Part shown: positions 1-8,985 of the stretch, one piece after another | Position numbering within the stretch: the stretch's first letter is position 1 | Layout: every line of letters begins with the position of its first letter | DNA from: Yoonia sp035117555 | GTDB taxonomy: Bacteria > Pseudomonadota > Alphaproteobacteria > Rhodobacterales > Rhodobacteraceae | Assembly: GCF_035117555.1 (NCBI RefSeq) | Contig: NZ_JAYKPK010000004.1 | Span: 62,001 to 126,000 of the forward strand | Length of the DNA: 64,000 nt | Direction: 5' to 3' | Notes under the pieces: model-generated | Seen by the model: only the letters and a program-made list of their open reading frames with translations | What the model was told of the DNA's origin: nothing | Database searches by the model: none | Program-made: the position numbers and the translations under genes

Positions 1-1
1 C

Positions 2-1258
2 GCGATTGCGGCGGAAACGCTGGCCTTGCGTGAAGAACGCGCGAAGCTTCTGGGCTATGACAGTTTCGCCGATTTCAAACTGGAAACCGAAATGGCGGGC
101 AATCCCGCCGCCGTGCGCGATCTGCTGATGCAGGTCTGGGAACCCGCCAAAGCCGGAGCCTTGGACGATGGCAAAGTGCTGGAACGGATGCTGCATCAGG
201 ACGGGTTCGACGGCCCGCTGGAACCTTGGGACTGGCGTTATTATTCTGAAAAGCGCCGCCGGGATTTGCATGACCTCGATGAGGCGGAAATCAAACCCTA
301 TCTGCAACTCGACCGGATGATCGAGGCTGCTTTTGCCTGCGCCAACCGCCTGTTCGGGCTGGAATTTACGCCCATCGACGGCCCGGTTTATCACCCCGAT
401 GTCCGGCTCTGGGAGGTGACCCGCAAAGGCGAACATATCGCCGTCTTCATCGGCGATTACTTCGCGCGTGGATCGAAACGGTCGGGCGCATGGTGTTCCG
501 CCATGCGGTCGCAAAAACGGCTAGGCGGCGACACGCGGCCCCATGTGATCAACGTCTGCAATTTCGCCAAGCCCGAGGCAGGCAAACCCGCGCTCCTCTC
601 ATATGACGATGCGCGGACCCTGTTCCATGAATTCGGCCATGCCCTGCATCAGATGCTGTCGGATGTGACCTATGAAAGTATCAGCGGCACCTCTGTCGCG
701 CGCGATTTTGTGGAACTGCCGAGCCAGCTTTACGAACATTGGCTGGAGGTGCCCGCTGTCCTGTCCGAATTCGCGACCCATGCCGATACCGGCAAGCCGA
801 TGCCCGATGATTTGCTGCAACGGATGCTGGGCGCGGCAACCTATGACATGGGGTTCCAGACCGTGGAATATATCGCCTCTGCCCTTGTCGATCTGGAATT
901 CCACAATGGCCCGGCCCCTGCCGATCCGATGCAAAGGCAAGCGGAGATCCTTGAAGAGCTCGGGATGCCCCGCGCCATCGGCATGCGTCACGCCACACCG
1001 CATTTCGCGCATATCTTTTCGGGCGATGGCTATTCCAGCGGCTATTACAGCTATATGTGGTCCGAAGTGATGGATGCCGATGCTTTCGCCGCCTTTGACG
1101 AGGCAGGCGACCCGTTTGATCCGATCACCGCCGCCAAACTGGAAAAGACCGTGCTGTCATCGGGCGGGTCGGTCGACGCTGCTGATCTTTACACCGCTTT
1201 CCGGGGCCGGATGCCGGGGGTGGAGGCTTTGCTGAAAGGGCGCGGTCTGGCTGCCTGA
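2..1258 (+). CDS. M3 family oligopeptidase, 5'-truncated
   Basis: C-terminal part of a zinc metallopeptidase of family M3 (oligopeptidase A / peptidyl-dipeptidase Dcp type), which cleaves short peptides in the cytoplasm or periplasm. The reading frame is open from base 2, so the true start lies to the left of the window. The thermolysin-like zinc motif HEFGH is encoded at 626-640, followed by the family's typical downstream helices and the FSGDGYSSGYYSYMWSE stretch near 1018. About 419 codons are visible, against roughly 650-690 for complete family members. Dcp and OpdA cannot be told apart from this fragment. Confidence 0.93.
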   Translation, partial: AIAAETLALREERAKLLGYDSFADFKLETEMAGNPAAVRDLLMQVWEPAKAGALDDGKVLERMLHQDGFDGPLEPWDWRYYSEKRRRDLHDLDEAEIKPYLQLDRMIEAAFACANRLFGLEFTPIDGPVYHPDVRLWEVTRKGEHIAVFIGDYFARGSKRSGAWCSAMRSQKRLGGDTRPHVINVCNFAKPEAGKPALLSYDDARTLFHEFGHALHQMLSDVTYESISGTSVARDFVELPSQLYEHWLEVPAVLSEFATHADTGKPMPDDLLQRMLGAATYDMGFQTVEYIASALVDLEFHNGPAPADPMQRQAEILEELGMPRAIGMRHATPHFAHIFSGDGYSSGYYSYMWSEVMDADAFAAFDEAGDPFDPITAAKLEKTVLSSGGSVDAADLYTAFRGRMPGVEALLKGRGLAA

Positions 1259-1263
1259 TCTTC

Positions 1264-1280
1264 CTGCGGCTTCGCCGCAG
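1264..1280. terminator. hairpin after the M3 peptidase gene
   Basis: Perfect 7-bp stem CTGCGGC / GCCGCAG with a TTC loop, six bases after the peptidase stop codon. There is no T-tract, so it may be a weak terminator or an mRNA-end stabiliser. It sits directly before a copy of the intergenic repeat. Confidence 0.5.
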
Positions 1281-1285
1281 TCGAT

Positions 1286-1318
1286 GCCGCCGGCGGGGAT
1301 ATTTTTACTCGGACGATG
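1286..1318 (+). repeat. intergenic repeat A, copy 1
   Basis: Core CCGGCGGGGATATTT followed a few bases later by CTCGGACGATG. The same 33-base layout occurs six times in the window, always at gene ends. This copy lies between convergent genes and runs into the last codons of the cation transporter gene. Confidence 0.75.
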
Positions 1319-2228
1319 CAGGGGGTCTTGGGTCTGACGGATGGCGCTGGACGCCGACCGGGTCCTTGTGGATCAGCACATCGGCGCGGGGATAGGCCGC
1401 GACAATCGACCGGCGCAAAGCCGCGCCGATGGCATGGGCCTGATCCAGCGTCTGGCTGCCGTCCAGTTCGATATGCAGATTGACGAAAACCCGGCTGCCC
1501 GCGACGCGGGTTTTCAGGTCGTGATAGCCTTGCACGCCGTCACATTGCTGCACAATCGCGCTGATCCCGGCTATCATCTCGGGGTCGGCCTGCCGGTCCA
1601 TCAGCGCGTCCCATGCGCCTTTGCCGATCCGCAACGCGCCAAAAGCCAGAAAGGCAGCAGCGCCTAAGGCCACGACGGAATCGATCTCATAAAGCCCCAG
1701 CCGGGACGCGGCCCAGAGCGCCACGATAGCCCCGATATTGGGGATCAGATCGCCCATATAATGCAGGCTATCGGCCAGCACGACCTTGTTGCCGGTGCGG
1801 CGCGCGACATGGCGCTGCCATGTCACCAGACCCAAGGTCACGACAATGGAAAACACCATCACCGCCATCCCGAAACCTTCGGATTGCGGCATCGCGTTGC
1901 TGTCATCCAGCAGCCGCAGCACGGCGGCCACCGCGATCACCGCGGCAGAGACGAGGATGAAAAGGGATTGGCCAAGGGCCGCCAGATCCTCTGCCGAAGT
2001 ATGGCCGAAATTATGGTCATCATCAGCGGGTTTGGCCGCATAGGCGATGGCCGCGAGGCCGCCCAGCGACATCATCAGATCGAGCGCAGAATCCGCCAAA
2101 GTCGCGGCCACCGCCAGCGATCCGGTTTCCGCCAGCGCCCAGAGCTTGGCCGCGACCAACACAGCCGCCACCGTCACGGATAAAAGCCCGGCGGAGATAT
2201 TTAAACGGGTGTCATTCTGCGTGCTCAT
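1305..2228 (-). CDS. cation diffusion facilitator (FieF-type metal efflux)
   Basis: Inner-membrane CDF antiporter that exports Zn, Fe or a similar divalent cation in exchange for protons. The 307-residue protein has about six hydrophobic segments and the paired metal-site residues of FieF-like members: D46 and D50 in the second segment, H156 and D160 in the fifth. GHTSAEDL follows the second segment, and a cytoplasmic ferredoxin-like C-terminal domain (about residues 215-295) matches the dimerisation domain of the family. The gene is convergent with the M3 peptidase. The metal cannot be named from sequence alone. Confidence 0.9.
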   Translation of the reverse strand: MSTQNDTRLNISAGLLSVTVAAVLVAAKLWALAETGSLAVAATLADSALDLMMSLGGLAAIAYAAKPADDDHNFGHTSAEDLAALGQSLFILVSAAVIAVAAVLRLLDDSNAMPQSEGFGMAVMVFSIVVTLGLVTWQRHVARRTGNKVVLADSLHYMGDLIPNIGAIVALWAASRLGLYEIDSVVALGAAAFLAFGALRIGKGAWDALMDRQADPEMIAGISAIVQQCDGVQGYHDLKTRVAGSRVFVNLHIELDGSQTLDQAHAIGAALRRSIVAAYPRADVLIHKDPVGVQRHPSDPRPPASSE

Positions 2229-2273
2229 GACAGCGGCTTAGGCCCTCACGACGCCGGTGACAATCCGCGACGT

Positions 2274-2792
2274 TCAGTCGCGCAATTCTTCCAGCGCCAC
2301 ACCCCAGATCACCGCCTTGGGCACCCAGCCGCGATAGCCGCCTGCGGTCAATTGGCACCATTCTGTCTCGCATTTGCCAAGCCGGGCAATCACGCCGCTT
2401 TCCAGAATCGCAGTCTCGGTGCCATTCACATCCGGCCTGCTGCGCAAGGCGGTATCATCGTCGCTGATCAGCACCGTGCGCGCGCCTGACAGCAGGGTAT
2501 AGTGAATCCACCCGCCTTGTCCGTCACGGTCGATCACACGGCGCCATTGGCCATATTCGGCCACCAATTGCAGCGGCATATTCCGCCGGGTGAAGACCCA
2601 GTCGATCCGATGCGACAGCGACGGGCCGCGCCGCACATTCGCCTCTGATGCATTCAGCGATACGAAACGCGGCACCGGCAGATTGGTTTCGGGGCCAAGG
2701 GCAGGGGCCTCCTGCGCCATGGCCACCCCTGCCAGCAGCAGCGCGCAAAGCGCCAGACGTGCGACATTCCACCACCGCAGAAAACTGTTCAT
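2274..2792 (-). CDS. secreted SH3-domain protein
   Basis: A 172-residue exported protein with two bacterial SH3-like segments (about residues 45-100 and 110-160, containing ASEANVRRGPS, GGWIHYTLL and ALRSRP). Such domains usually bind peptidoglycan. The ATG at 2792 is chosen because it begins a clear signal peptide (MNSFLRWWN... LLLAGVAMAQ). The frame stays open 49 codons further upstream, but that stretch looks non-coding and would bury the signal. It is divergent from the 2-hydroxyacid dehydrogenase, with 108 bases between starts. Confidence 0.85.
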   Translation of the reverse strand: MNSFLRWWNVARLALCALLLAGVAMAQEAPALGPETNLPVPRFVSLNASEANVRRGPSLSHRIDWVFTRRNMPLQLVAEYGQWRRVIDRDGQGGWIHYTLLSGARTVLISDDDTALRSRPDVNGTETAILESGVIARLGKCETEWCQLTAGGYRGWVPKAVIWGVALEELRD

Positions 2793-2900
2793 TTTATTGC
2801 CTTTGGCTGCCCGATTATGGCGCGCAGTTCTTGTGCTGCGCGTCCCTTTCGCGCAACCTGCCACGCAAGCGCTGATTTGAAAACCCGGGAGAGAGTGACC

Positions 2901-3887
2901 ATGCCAGGAAAGCATCTGACTGTTGTCGTGACGCGACAATTACCTGAACAGGTCGAAACCCGGCTGAAAGAGCTTTTTGACGTGCAATTGCGCGAAACCG
3001 ATGCGCCGATGACGCCTGATCAGCTGGCCGATGCGATGCAATCGGCCGATGTGCTGGTCTGCACGATCACCGATCAGATCGATGCGAAATTGCTGGGCCG
3101 TGCCGGGGATAAGCTCAAGCTGATCGCGAATTACGGCGCGGGTGTCGATCACATTGACGTGGCCACCGCCCGGCAGCGCGGCATCCATGTCTCGAACACG
3201 CCGGGTGTGATGACCGAGGACACCGCCGATATGGTCATGGCGCTGATTTTGGGCGTGACGCGGCGGATGGGTGAGGGGATCAAACTCGCCGAATCCGACG
3301 CCTGGCAAGGTTGGTCCGCCACCGCCATGCTGGGTGGCCGGATCAAGGGCCGCCGCTTGGGTATCCTCGGCATGGGCCGGATCGGGCAGGCAGTGGCGCG
3401 CCGCGCCGCCGCCTTTGGCCTGCAGGTCCATTACCACAACCGCCGCCGACTACGGCCCGAGGTGGAAGAGGCGCTGGACGCGACCTATTGGGAAAGTCTC
3501 GATCAGATGGTCGCGCGGATGGATATCCTGTCGATCAATTGCCCACATACGCCGTCTACCTTCCATCTGATGAACGCACGCCGGTTGAAGCTGATGAAAC
3601 CTTCCGCTGTCATCGTGAACACCTCGCGCGGCGAGGTGATTGATGAAAACGCCCTGACCCGGATGCTGCGCGCCGGTGAAATCGCCGGGGCGGGTCTGGA
3701 TGTGTTTGAACGCGGTCACCTGATCAATCCGCGGCTGAAAGAATTGCCCAATGCGATCCTTCTGCCGCATATGGGCTCTGCCACGCTCGAAGGCCGGGTC
3801 GAGATGGGCGAGAAGGTGATCGTCAATATCAAGACCTTCGCCGATGGCCACCGCCCGCCCGATCTGGTCGTCCCGTCGATGCTCTGA
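2901..3887 (+). CDS. D-isomer-specific 2-hydroxyacid dehydrogenase (glyoxylate/hydroxypyruvate reductase type)
   Basis: NAD(P)-dependent reductase of 328 residues, probably reducing glyoxylate or hydroxypyruvate in the cytoplasm. Visible features are the Rossmann motif GILGMGRIGQ (about 154-163), catalytic R243 (NTSRGEVID), an acidic residue near 270 (GLDVFE) and H290 (LLPHMGSAT). HNRRR after the second strand of the nucleotide domain favours NADP(H). The ATG at 2901 has GGGAGAG about seven bases upstream; an open frame extends further 5' without a comparable site. The enzyme fits next to one-carbon/glycine metabolism (the following dehydrogenase), but the substrate is inferred. Confidence 0.88.
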   Translation: MPGKHLTVVVTRQLPEQVETRLKELFDVQLRETDAPMTPDQLADAMQSADVLVCTITDQIDAKLLGRAGDKLKLIANYGAGVDHIDVATARQRGIHVSNTPGVMTEDTADMVMALILGVTRRMGEGIKLAESDAWQGWSATAMLGGRIKGRRLGILGMGRIGQAVARRAAAFGLQVHYHNRRRLRPEVEEALDATYWESLDQMVARMDILSINCPHTPSTFHLMNARRLKLMKPSAVIVNTSRGEVIDENALTRMLRAGEIAGAGLDVFERGHLINPRLKELPNAILLPHMGSATLEGRVEMGEKVIVNIKTFADGHRPPDLVVPSML

Positions 3888-3989
3888 CGCCCCCGGTGTC
3901 GCATTTGTGCGTAAAGCGGTCGGCTGGTTCTGCCGGACTGGCCGGTTTTCGCGCAAGTTGACGCAAAAGCGGCAACAGGGAATCGCAGC

Positions 3990-6482
3990 ATGAAAACGCA
4001 AGTCAAAGCATTGGTGGTGGGCGGCGGCGCGGTCGGCACCTCGATTGCCTATCACCTGGCCAAGGCAGGCTGGGATGATGTCATGCTGCTGGAACGCGAT
4101 GAACTGACATCAGGCTCGACATGGCATGCCGCTGGCCTGCTGCCCTTGTTCAATATGTCCTTTGCCACGACGCATATTCACAAATATTCCGTCGATTTCT
4201 ATAAATCGCTTGAGGCGGAAACCGGCCTGAATGCCGGTTTCGCCGTCGTCGGCAATCTGCGCATGGCCCAGACCCAAGAACGCATGGATGAATTCATGCT
4301 CTATGCGTCGACGGCGGAAACCTGCGATGTGCCTTACGTCTGGATGACCCCGGATGAGATCAAGGCGAAATGGCCGCTGATCGAAACGTCCGATCTGAAA
4401 GGCGCGCTCTATCACCACACCGACGGCTACATTAACCCCGCCGATGTAACGCAGGCGATGGCGAAAGGCGCGCGCCAGCGCGGTGTCGAGATCGTGCGCA
4501 AATGGCAGGCGGATGCGTTTCATTGGACCGGTGAGGCGTGGGAGGTGACCTGCACGAAGATGGTCGAAAAGGGCGGCAATCTGGTGCCATCCGACGAACA
4601 GATCGTGATCACCGCCGAGCATGTCGTTACCGCATCGGGCAACCACGCCCAGACCACCGCGAAAAAGCTGGGGATCAAGATCCCTGCGATCCCTGTTGAG
4701 CATCAGTTCATCGTGATGGACCAAGACCCCGCGTTGGTGCAGTTCCGCGCGCAGGGGAACGTCGAACACCCCGTTATCCGCGACGCTGATGCGCAATCCT
4801 ATGTGCGTGAAGAACGCGGTGGGTGGATTCTGGGCGTGTACGAGAAAAACGCCCCCGCCGTCTTTGAATACGGTGTGCCTGACTCTTTCCGCGCCGATTT
4901 GTTCCCGCTCGATCTGGAACGGATCGAGGAACAGTACATGGCGATGATCCACCGCATTCCTTCCTGTGAAAACTCCGGCCTCAAGGACGATTTCAACGGC
5001 CCGATCTGCTATACCCCAGATGGCAACCCGCTGGTCGGCCCTGCGCCGGGGTTGCGCAATATGTGGCTGGCGGAAGGGTTCTCTTTCGGCATCACTGCGG
5101 CGGGTGGCACCGGTTATTATCTTGCGCAGATGATGGTGCAGGGCGAGGCTGAGATCGATATGGCGAGCCTTGACCCCAAACGCTACGGCAATTGGATGAC
5201 CACCGAATTCGCCGCGCGTAAGAATGAGGAATGCTACGACCACGTCTATATCCTGCACCACCCGGATGAGGAACGGCCCGCCTGCCGCCCGTTGCGGACA
5301 TCGCCCGCCTATGACCGCCAAGCCGCACGCGGCGCGCAATTCGGCTTCGTGAATGGCTGGGAACGGCCGAATTATTTTGCCCCCGCAGGCTTCAGCGACC
5401 ATGACGCGCGGTCCTTCCGGCGCGGCGGCTGGTGGCAATATGCTGTGGCAGAGGCGAAAGCGATCCGTGAAGGTGTCGGCCTGATCGACGCGACCGCCTT
5501 TACCAAGCACCGGATCACCGGCGCAGGGGCGACCGCGTTCCTCGATTGGTTCACCACGAACAAATTGCCCAAGGTGGGCCGGATCAACCTGACCTATGCG
5601 CTGACCGCGCATGGCACGACGCGGACGGAATATACCATCGTGCGGCTGGCCGAGAATGATTATTACCTCGTCTCTGCCGGGGCTTGGTCGGCCTACGATC
5701 AGGATTACCTGTTCAAGGCGATTGAGGATAAAGAACCGGAATTCGGCCGGATCAACGCGCAGGATGTGACCACGCAATGGGGCGTTTTCGCCATCGCCGG
5801 GCCGAAATCCCGCGACGTGCTGGCAAGCGTGATCAAGGATGCCGATCCGGCGACCGCCCTGTCGAACAAGCGGTTCCCTTGGCTCTCCGCACGCCAGATC
5901 GAACTGGGGATGTGCCCGGTGAATGCTATCCGTGTTGCCTATACCGGCGAACTCGGCTGGGAACTCCACCACCCGATTGAAATGCAGAACTACCTGTTCG
6001 ATCTTCTGGAAAAGGCAGGCGAACCGCATGGCATGAAACTCGTCGGCGCGCGGGCACAGAACTGGCTGCGGCAGGAAAAATCCTACCGCGCCTTCGGCAA
6101 TGAACTTGGCCGGGATGCCACCCCGATGGAGGCTGATCTGCCGCGTTTCGTGGATCTGACGAAGGATTTCCACGGCAAGGAGGCGATGCTGGAAAAGGGC
6201 ATCCGCAGCAAATGCGTGACCCTGTTGATCGACGGGCCGGATGATGCTGACCCTTGGGGGCGCGAGGCGCTTTATCACGGCGACACCCGCGTCGGGCGGC
6301 TGACTTCGGGCGGCTATTCGGTGGCTTTCGGGAAATCCATCGGCATGGGCTACGTGAAACCGGAAATGGCGGTGGTCGGTACGCAGCTTATGGTCAAAAT
6401 GCTGGACCAGCTCTGGCCTGCGGTGATTGTCGAGGACAGCCCTTATGATCCGCAGAACGCCACGATCCGGCTTGACGGTTAA
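3990..6482 (+). CDS. dimethylglycine/sarcosine dehydrogenase-like FAD enzyme with GcvT domain
   Basis: Two-part 830-residue enzyme. An N-terminal DAO-type FAD domain (VVGGGAVGTSIAYHL at about 9-23) is followed by a C-terminal aminomethyltransferase (GcvT) half of about 400 residues ending with the GcvT_C barrel (YTGELGWELH, SGGYSVAFGKSIGMGYV). H46 in STWHAAGL matches the histidine that carries covalent FAD in dimethylglycine dehydrogenase. The family demethylates N-methylated glycines and passes the one-carbon unit to tetrahydrofolate. Roseobacters have many paralogues, so dimethylglycine, sarcosine or a related betaine product are all possible. Its stop codon shares bases with the next, convergent gene (TTAA at 6479-6482). 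Confidence 0.88.
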   Translation: MKTQVKALVVGGGAVGTSIAYHLAKAGWDDVMLLERDELTSGSTWHAAGLLPLFNMSFATTHIHKYSVDFYKSLEAETGLNAGFAVVGNLRMAQTQERMDEFMLYASTAETCDVPYVWMTPDEIKAKWPLIETSDLKGALYHHTDGYINPADVTQAMAKGARQRGVEIVRKWQADAFHWTGEAWEVTCTKMVEKGGNLVPSDEQIVITAEHVVTASGNHAQTTAKKLGIKIPAIPVEHQFIVMDQDPALVQFRAQGNVEHPVIRDADAQSYVREERGGWILGVYEKNAPAVFEYGVPDSFRADLFPLDLERIEEQYMAMIHRIPSCENSGLKDDFNGPICYTPDGNPLVGPAPGLRNMWLAEGFSFGITAAGGTGYYLAQMMVQGEAEIDMASLDPKRYGNWMTTEFAARKNEECYDHVYILHHPDEERPACRPLRTSPAYDRQAARGAQFGFVNGWERPNYFAPAGFSDHDARSFRRGGWWQYAVAEAKAIREGVGLIDATAFTKHRITGAGATAFLDWFTTNKLPKVGRINLTYALTAHGTTRTEYTIVRLAENDYYLVSAGAWSAYDQDYLFKAIEDKEPEFGRINAQDVTTQWGVFAIAGPKSRDVLASVIKDADPATALSNKRFPWLSARQIELGMCPVNAIRVAYTGELGWELHHPIEMQNYLFDLLEKAGEPHGMKLVGARAQNWLRQEKSYRAFGNELGRDATPMEADLPRFVDLTKDFHGKEAMLEKGIRSKCVTLLIDGPDDADPWGREALYHGDTRVGRLTSGGYSVAFGKSIGMGYVKPEMAVVGTQLMVKMLDQLWPAVIVEDSPYDPQNATIRLDG

Positions 6483-6784
6483 CGCCGCCAGCGCCGCCGC
6501 AGCAGATCAATCCGCCTGCGGCCCCGGATCAGCAGATTGGTCACCGGGCCTTGCAGGGCGGGCAGGTCGATCGCCAGCAACAACAGCCCCACCGGGATCA
6601 TCCAGAGACCAAGCACCGGCAGAAAGGCCAGCAATCCGCCCAGAATGAAAAACACCGCCAGCACAAGGCGCGCCGCCATCCAGCCCGGCCTGCGGATGCG
6701 CGCCATGCCCGGCACAAAGACGGCGATCTTTTGATATTGCCGGTCAAATCTGGCGCGGATGATGCGGTCGCGTGTGCGTTTCAT
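6479..6784 (-). CDS. small two-segment membrane protein, unknown
   Basis: Unrecognised 101-residue protein. A basic N-terminus (MKRTRDRIIRARFDRQ) is followed by two adjacent hydrophobic segments (about 36-52 and 55-75) and a very basic tail (RGRRRIDLLRRRWRR). This suggests an inner-membrane hairpin protein with both ends in the cytoplasm. The ATG at 6784 is preferred over an in-frame TTG six codons upstream. It converges on the FAD/GcvT gene and shares the TTAA at their stops. Confidence 0.6.
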   Translation of the reverse strand: MKRTRDRIIRARFDRQYQKIAVFVPGMARIRRPGWMAARLVLAVFFILGGLLAFLPVLGLWMIPVGLLLLAIDLPALQGPVTNLLIRGRRRIDLLRRRWRR

Positions 6785-6848
6785 CGCGTGCAGATATGCC
6801 AAGCCGCGCGGCTTTGTAAGGGCGCGTCAGATCGGGTCTGGTAAATAT

Positions 6849-7919
6849 TTAGCGAAACCGATCCGGTGTCAGCGCGGCCACCATATCGGCGGCAATCGCC
6901 GGTTGCGCGCCGCTGATCAGATCAGCCAGCAACTGGCTCGCCCCCGGTGAGGATTGCATCCCGTAACCGCCCTGACCCGCGCACCAGATGAACCCCGGAT
7001 GCACGGGGTCCGGCCCCAGCACCAGATTACGGTCGGGCGCAAAGGTGCGCAGTCCGGCCCATGACGCTAGCACGCGGGTCACCGGGGTGGTGACGTTTTC
7101 AGCGTAGCGCGCCAACCCTTCGGCCAGCACCATGTCATCGGCATAGGCATCGTGGGGGTCTGCCGGGTCTTCCTCGGCGGGTGAGACGATCAGCGCCCCG
7201 GCGTCGGGTTTGGCATACCAGCCTTCGCCAGCGCCAAACACCATCGGCCAAGCGCGCAGATCATGTCCGTCAGGTGCCGGAATGCGGGCCATCGACCGGC
7301 GCAGAGGCTGGAACCCCAGCGGTGTCACCCCGGCCATGCTGGCAATCACATCCACCCAGGCACCGGCGGCATTGACCAGATGGCGCGCCTCATAATCGCC
7401 CGCGCTGGTGCTGACGGTCCAGCCCGTCGCACTGCGGGTGATCGCCGTCACCTCTGCCTTGGTGACGATCTGCGCCTCATTGCCGCGCGCCTGTTTCGCG
7501 AAAGTCTGGATCAGCTTGTCCGTATCGATATCCCATGCGTCGGGGTCATAGGCGGCACGATCCACGTGGTCCGTGTTCAGCACCGGGATCAGCGCCAGAG
7601 CCTGATCCATCGTGATCGGCTGCATCTGCATCGCCTGCACATCGGCATCGAACAGATCCGCCTCTGCCGCATTGCCGACAAGCATCAGCCCGCGTGGCGA
7701 CAGCACATCCGCGTTGCGGTGAAAATCCAACCCTACCACATTCAGCGCCACGGTTGAGGGGTTGCCATAATGCGCCTCATACAGGGCCGCTGACCGGCCA
7801 GAGGCGTGGTAAGCCATCGCATCTTCGCGTTCCAGCACTGTCACACTGCCCAGCGCCGACAGCCGTGCAGCGGCAGAGACCCCGGCAATCCCGCCGCCGA
7901 TGATCAGGAAATCGATCAA
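6849..7919 (-). CDS. FAD-dependent D-amino acid dehydrogenase (DauA-like)
   Basis: Flavoenzyme of 356 residues, probably oxidising a D-amino acid such as D-arginine to the 2-oxo acid. It begins directly with the FAD dinucleotide fold (MIDFLIIGGGIAGVSAAARL). Motifs recalled from Pseudomonas D-arginine dehydrogenase are present in order: YHASGRSAA, YDPDAWDIDTDKL, LVNAAGAW, KPDAGAL, SWAGLRTF and GQGGYGMQSSP. The start is a TTG at 7919 that overlaps the TGA of the upstream aldo/keto reductase (TTGA), implying translational coupling. The frame runs upstream through that gene, but the Rossmann motif fixes the N-terminus. Glycine oxidase-like activity is an alternative. Confidence 0.82.
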   Translation of the reverse strand: MIDFLIIGGGIAGVSAAARLSALGSVTVLEREDAMAYHASGRSAALYEAHYGNPSTVALNVVGLDFHRNADVLSPRGLMLVGNAAEADLFDADVQAMQMQPITMDQALALIPVLNTDHVDRAAYDPDAWDIDTDKLIQTFAKQARGNEAQIVTKAEVTAITRSATGWTVSTSAGDYEARHLVNAAGAWVDVIASMAGVTPLGFQPLRRSMARIPAPDGHDLRAWPMVFGAGEGWYAKPDAGALIVSPAEEDPADPHDAYADDMVLAEGLARYAENVTTPVTRVLASWAGLRTFAPDRNLVLGPDPVHPGFIWCAGQGGYGMQSSPGASQLLADLISGAQPAIAADMVAALTPDRFR

Positions 7920-8848
7920 GCCTCTTCCAGCCGGTCCGTCGCTGGTGGCGGCGTCGGGCTGAGCGCCGTGATCTGCGCATAAAGTTCCGGCGTCATTGCA
8001 AATGCCGCCGCATCCAGTGACGGCTGTAATTGCGTCAAAGACCGGGCCGAGATGATCGGCGATGGCCCGTTCGGATGCGCCATGACCCATGCCACGGCCA
8101 GCGTGGAAGGGTCCGTGCCGACCTCGCGCGCAAGATCACTCAGCCGCGCGGCAGTCTCATGCATCCAATCCTGTCCATAGCGGGCGTTATAGCGCGGATC
8201 ATCGGTCAGCCGCCCGGTGCCGCCGCCGATATATTTCCCGGTCAGCAGCCCGCCACCCAAGGGCGAGTAAGGCACAAGGCTGATCCCCTGATCGGCAGCC
8301 ATCGGAAAAATCTCAACCTCTGCCTGCCGTTTCACCAGATTATACATCGGCTGCATCACATCGATCCGCGTGCCCAGATCACGCGCCACAGCCTGCGCCT
8401 TCATCACCTGCCAGGCGGCGTAATTCGACACGCCGATATGCCGGACAGCGCCCGATGATTGCAGCTCTGCCATGGTGCTGAAGGTTTCCTCCAACGCCGT
8501 GTCATCGTCGAACCGGTGCAGATACAGCAAATCAACCTGATCCTGCTGCAACTGGCTGCGGCAGATATCGAATTGTGCCAGGATATTGGCGCGGCCTGAC
8601 CCGCCTTCAAAACTAACCTTGGTCGCCAGATAGATTTTGTCACGCTCCTCCTTGATCAATTGCCCCAGAATCGTCTCCGCCGCGCCATCACTATAGCGCA
8701 CAGCGGTATCGAAATGGTTAATGCCTGCAGCGCGCGCGGCATCATACATGGCGGCACTTTGCGCTGCATCGGCCTTGCCGCCGAATTGCATCGTGCCAAA
8801 GGTCAGGCGGGAAACGGGATTGCCGTTTGGGGTGCTTAAATCTGTCAT
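7916..8848 (-). CDS. aldo/keto reductase
   Basis: NADPH-dependent TIM-barrel oxidoreductase of 310 residues. The catalytic tetrad of the superfamily can be traced: Asp and Tyr in HFDTAVRYSDG, Lys in LATKVSF and His in LYLHRFDDDT. The nucleotide-binding GAISARS-like element appears as SPIISARSLTQL near the C-terminus. The ATG at 8848 is chosen because the 15 codons above it are unlike the family. It is the first gene of a two-gene unit with the D-amino acid dehydrogenase and is divergent from a second aldo/keto reductase. The substrate is unknown. Confidence 0.88.
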   Translation of the reverse strand: MTDLSTPNGNPVSRLTFGTMQFGGKADAAQSAAMYDAARAAGINHFDTAVRYSDGAAETILGQLIKEERDKIYLATKVSFEGGSGRANILAQFDICRSQLQQDQVDLLYLHRFDDDTALEETFSTMAELQSSGAVRHIGVSNYAAWQVMKAQAVARDLGTRIDVMQPMYNLVKRQAEVEIFPMAADQGISLVPYSPLGGGLLTGKYIGGGTGRLTDDPRYNARYGQDWMHETAARLSDLAREVGTDPSTLAVAWVMAHPNGPSPIISARSLTQLQPSLDAAAFAMTPELYAQITALSPTPPPATDRLEEA

Positions 8849-8866
8849 GCCGCCAGATTGGCACGG

Positions 8867-8895
8867 CTTTGCCGCGATGAAAAGCAGCGGCAAAG
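8867..8895. promoter_or_regulatory. inverted repeat between divergent aldo/keto reductase genes
   Basis: Perfect 9-bp inverted repeat CTTTGCCGC-N11-GCGGCAAAG, with arm centres 20 bases apart (about two helical turns). It lies just upstream of the start of the leftward reductase gene. This geometry suits a dimeric regulator controlling both directions. No regulator gene is adjacent. Confidence 0.45.
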
Positions 8896-8929
8896 GAAAA
8901 CGTGCGGTGGACCACCCGGTGCCTTGCGG

Positions 8930-8958
8930 TTGACATCATGCAGGCACCATGCTGACCT
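8930..8958 (+). promoter_or_regulatory. possible promoter of the rightward carbohydrate genes
   Basis: TTGACA at 8930-8935 is a full -35 consensus. After 17 bases comes TGACCT, a poor -10. The start codon at 8986 has AGGAGG nearby. The assignment rests mainly on the -35. Confidence 0.3.
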
Positions 8959-8985
8959 GCCCGAAATCGATTTAGGAGGAAGCCG

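Noticed and set aside
4110..6278. Long antisense frames opposite large genes (also at 15129-16883, 17365-19566 and 59189-60607)
   Set aside because: High third-position GC in the sense genes keeps antisense frames open; they show no motifs, starts or ribosome binding sites, while the sense genes are recognised or structured.
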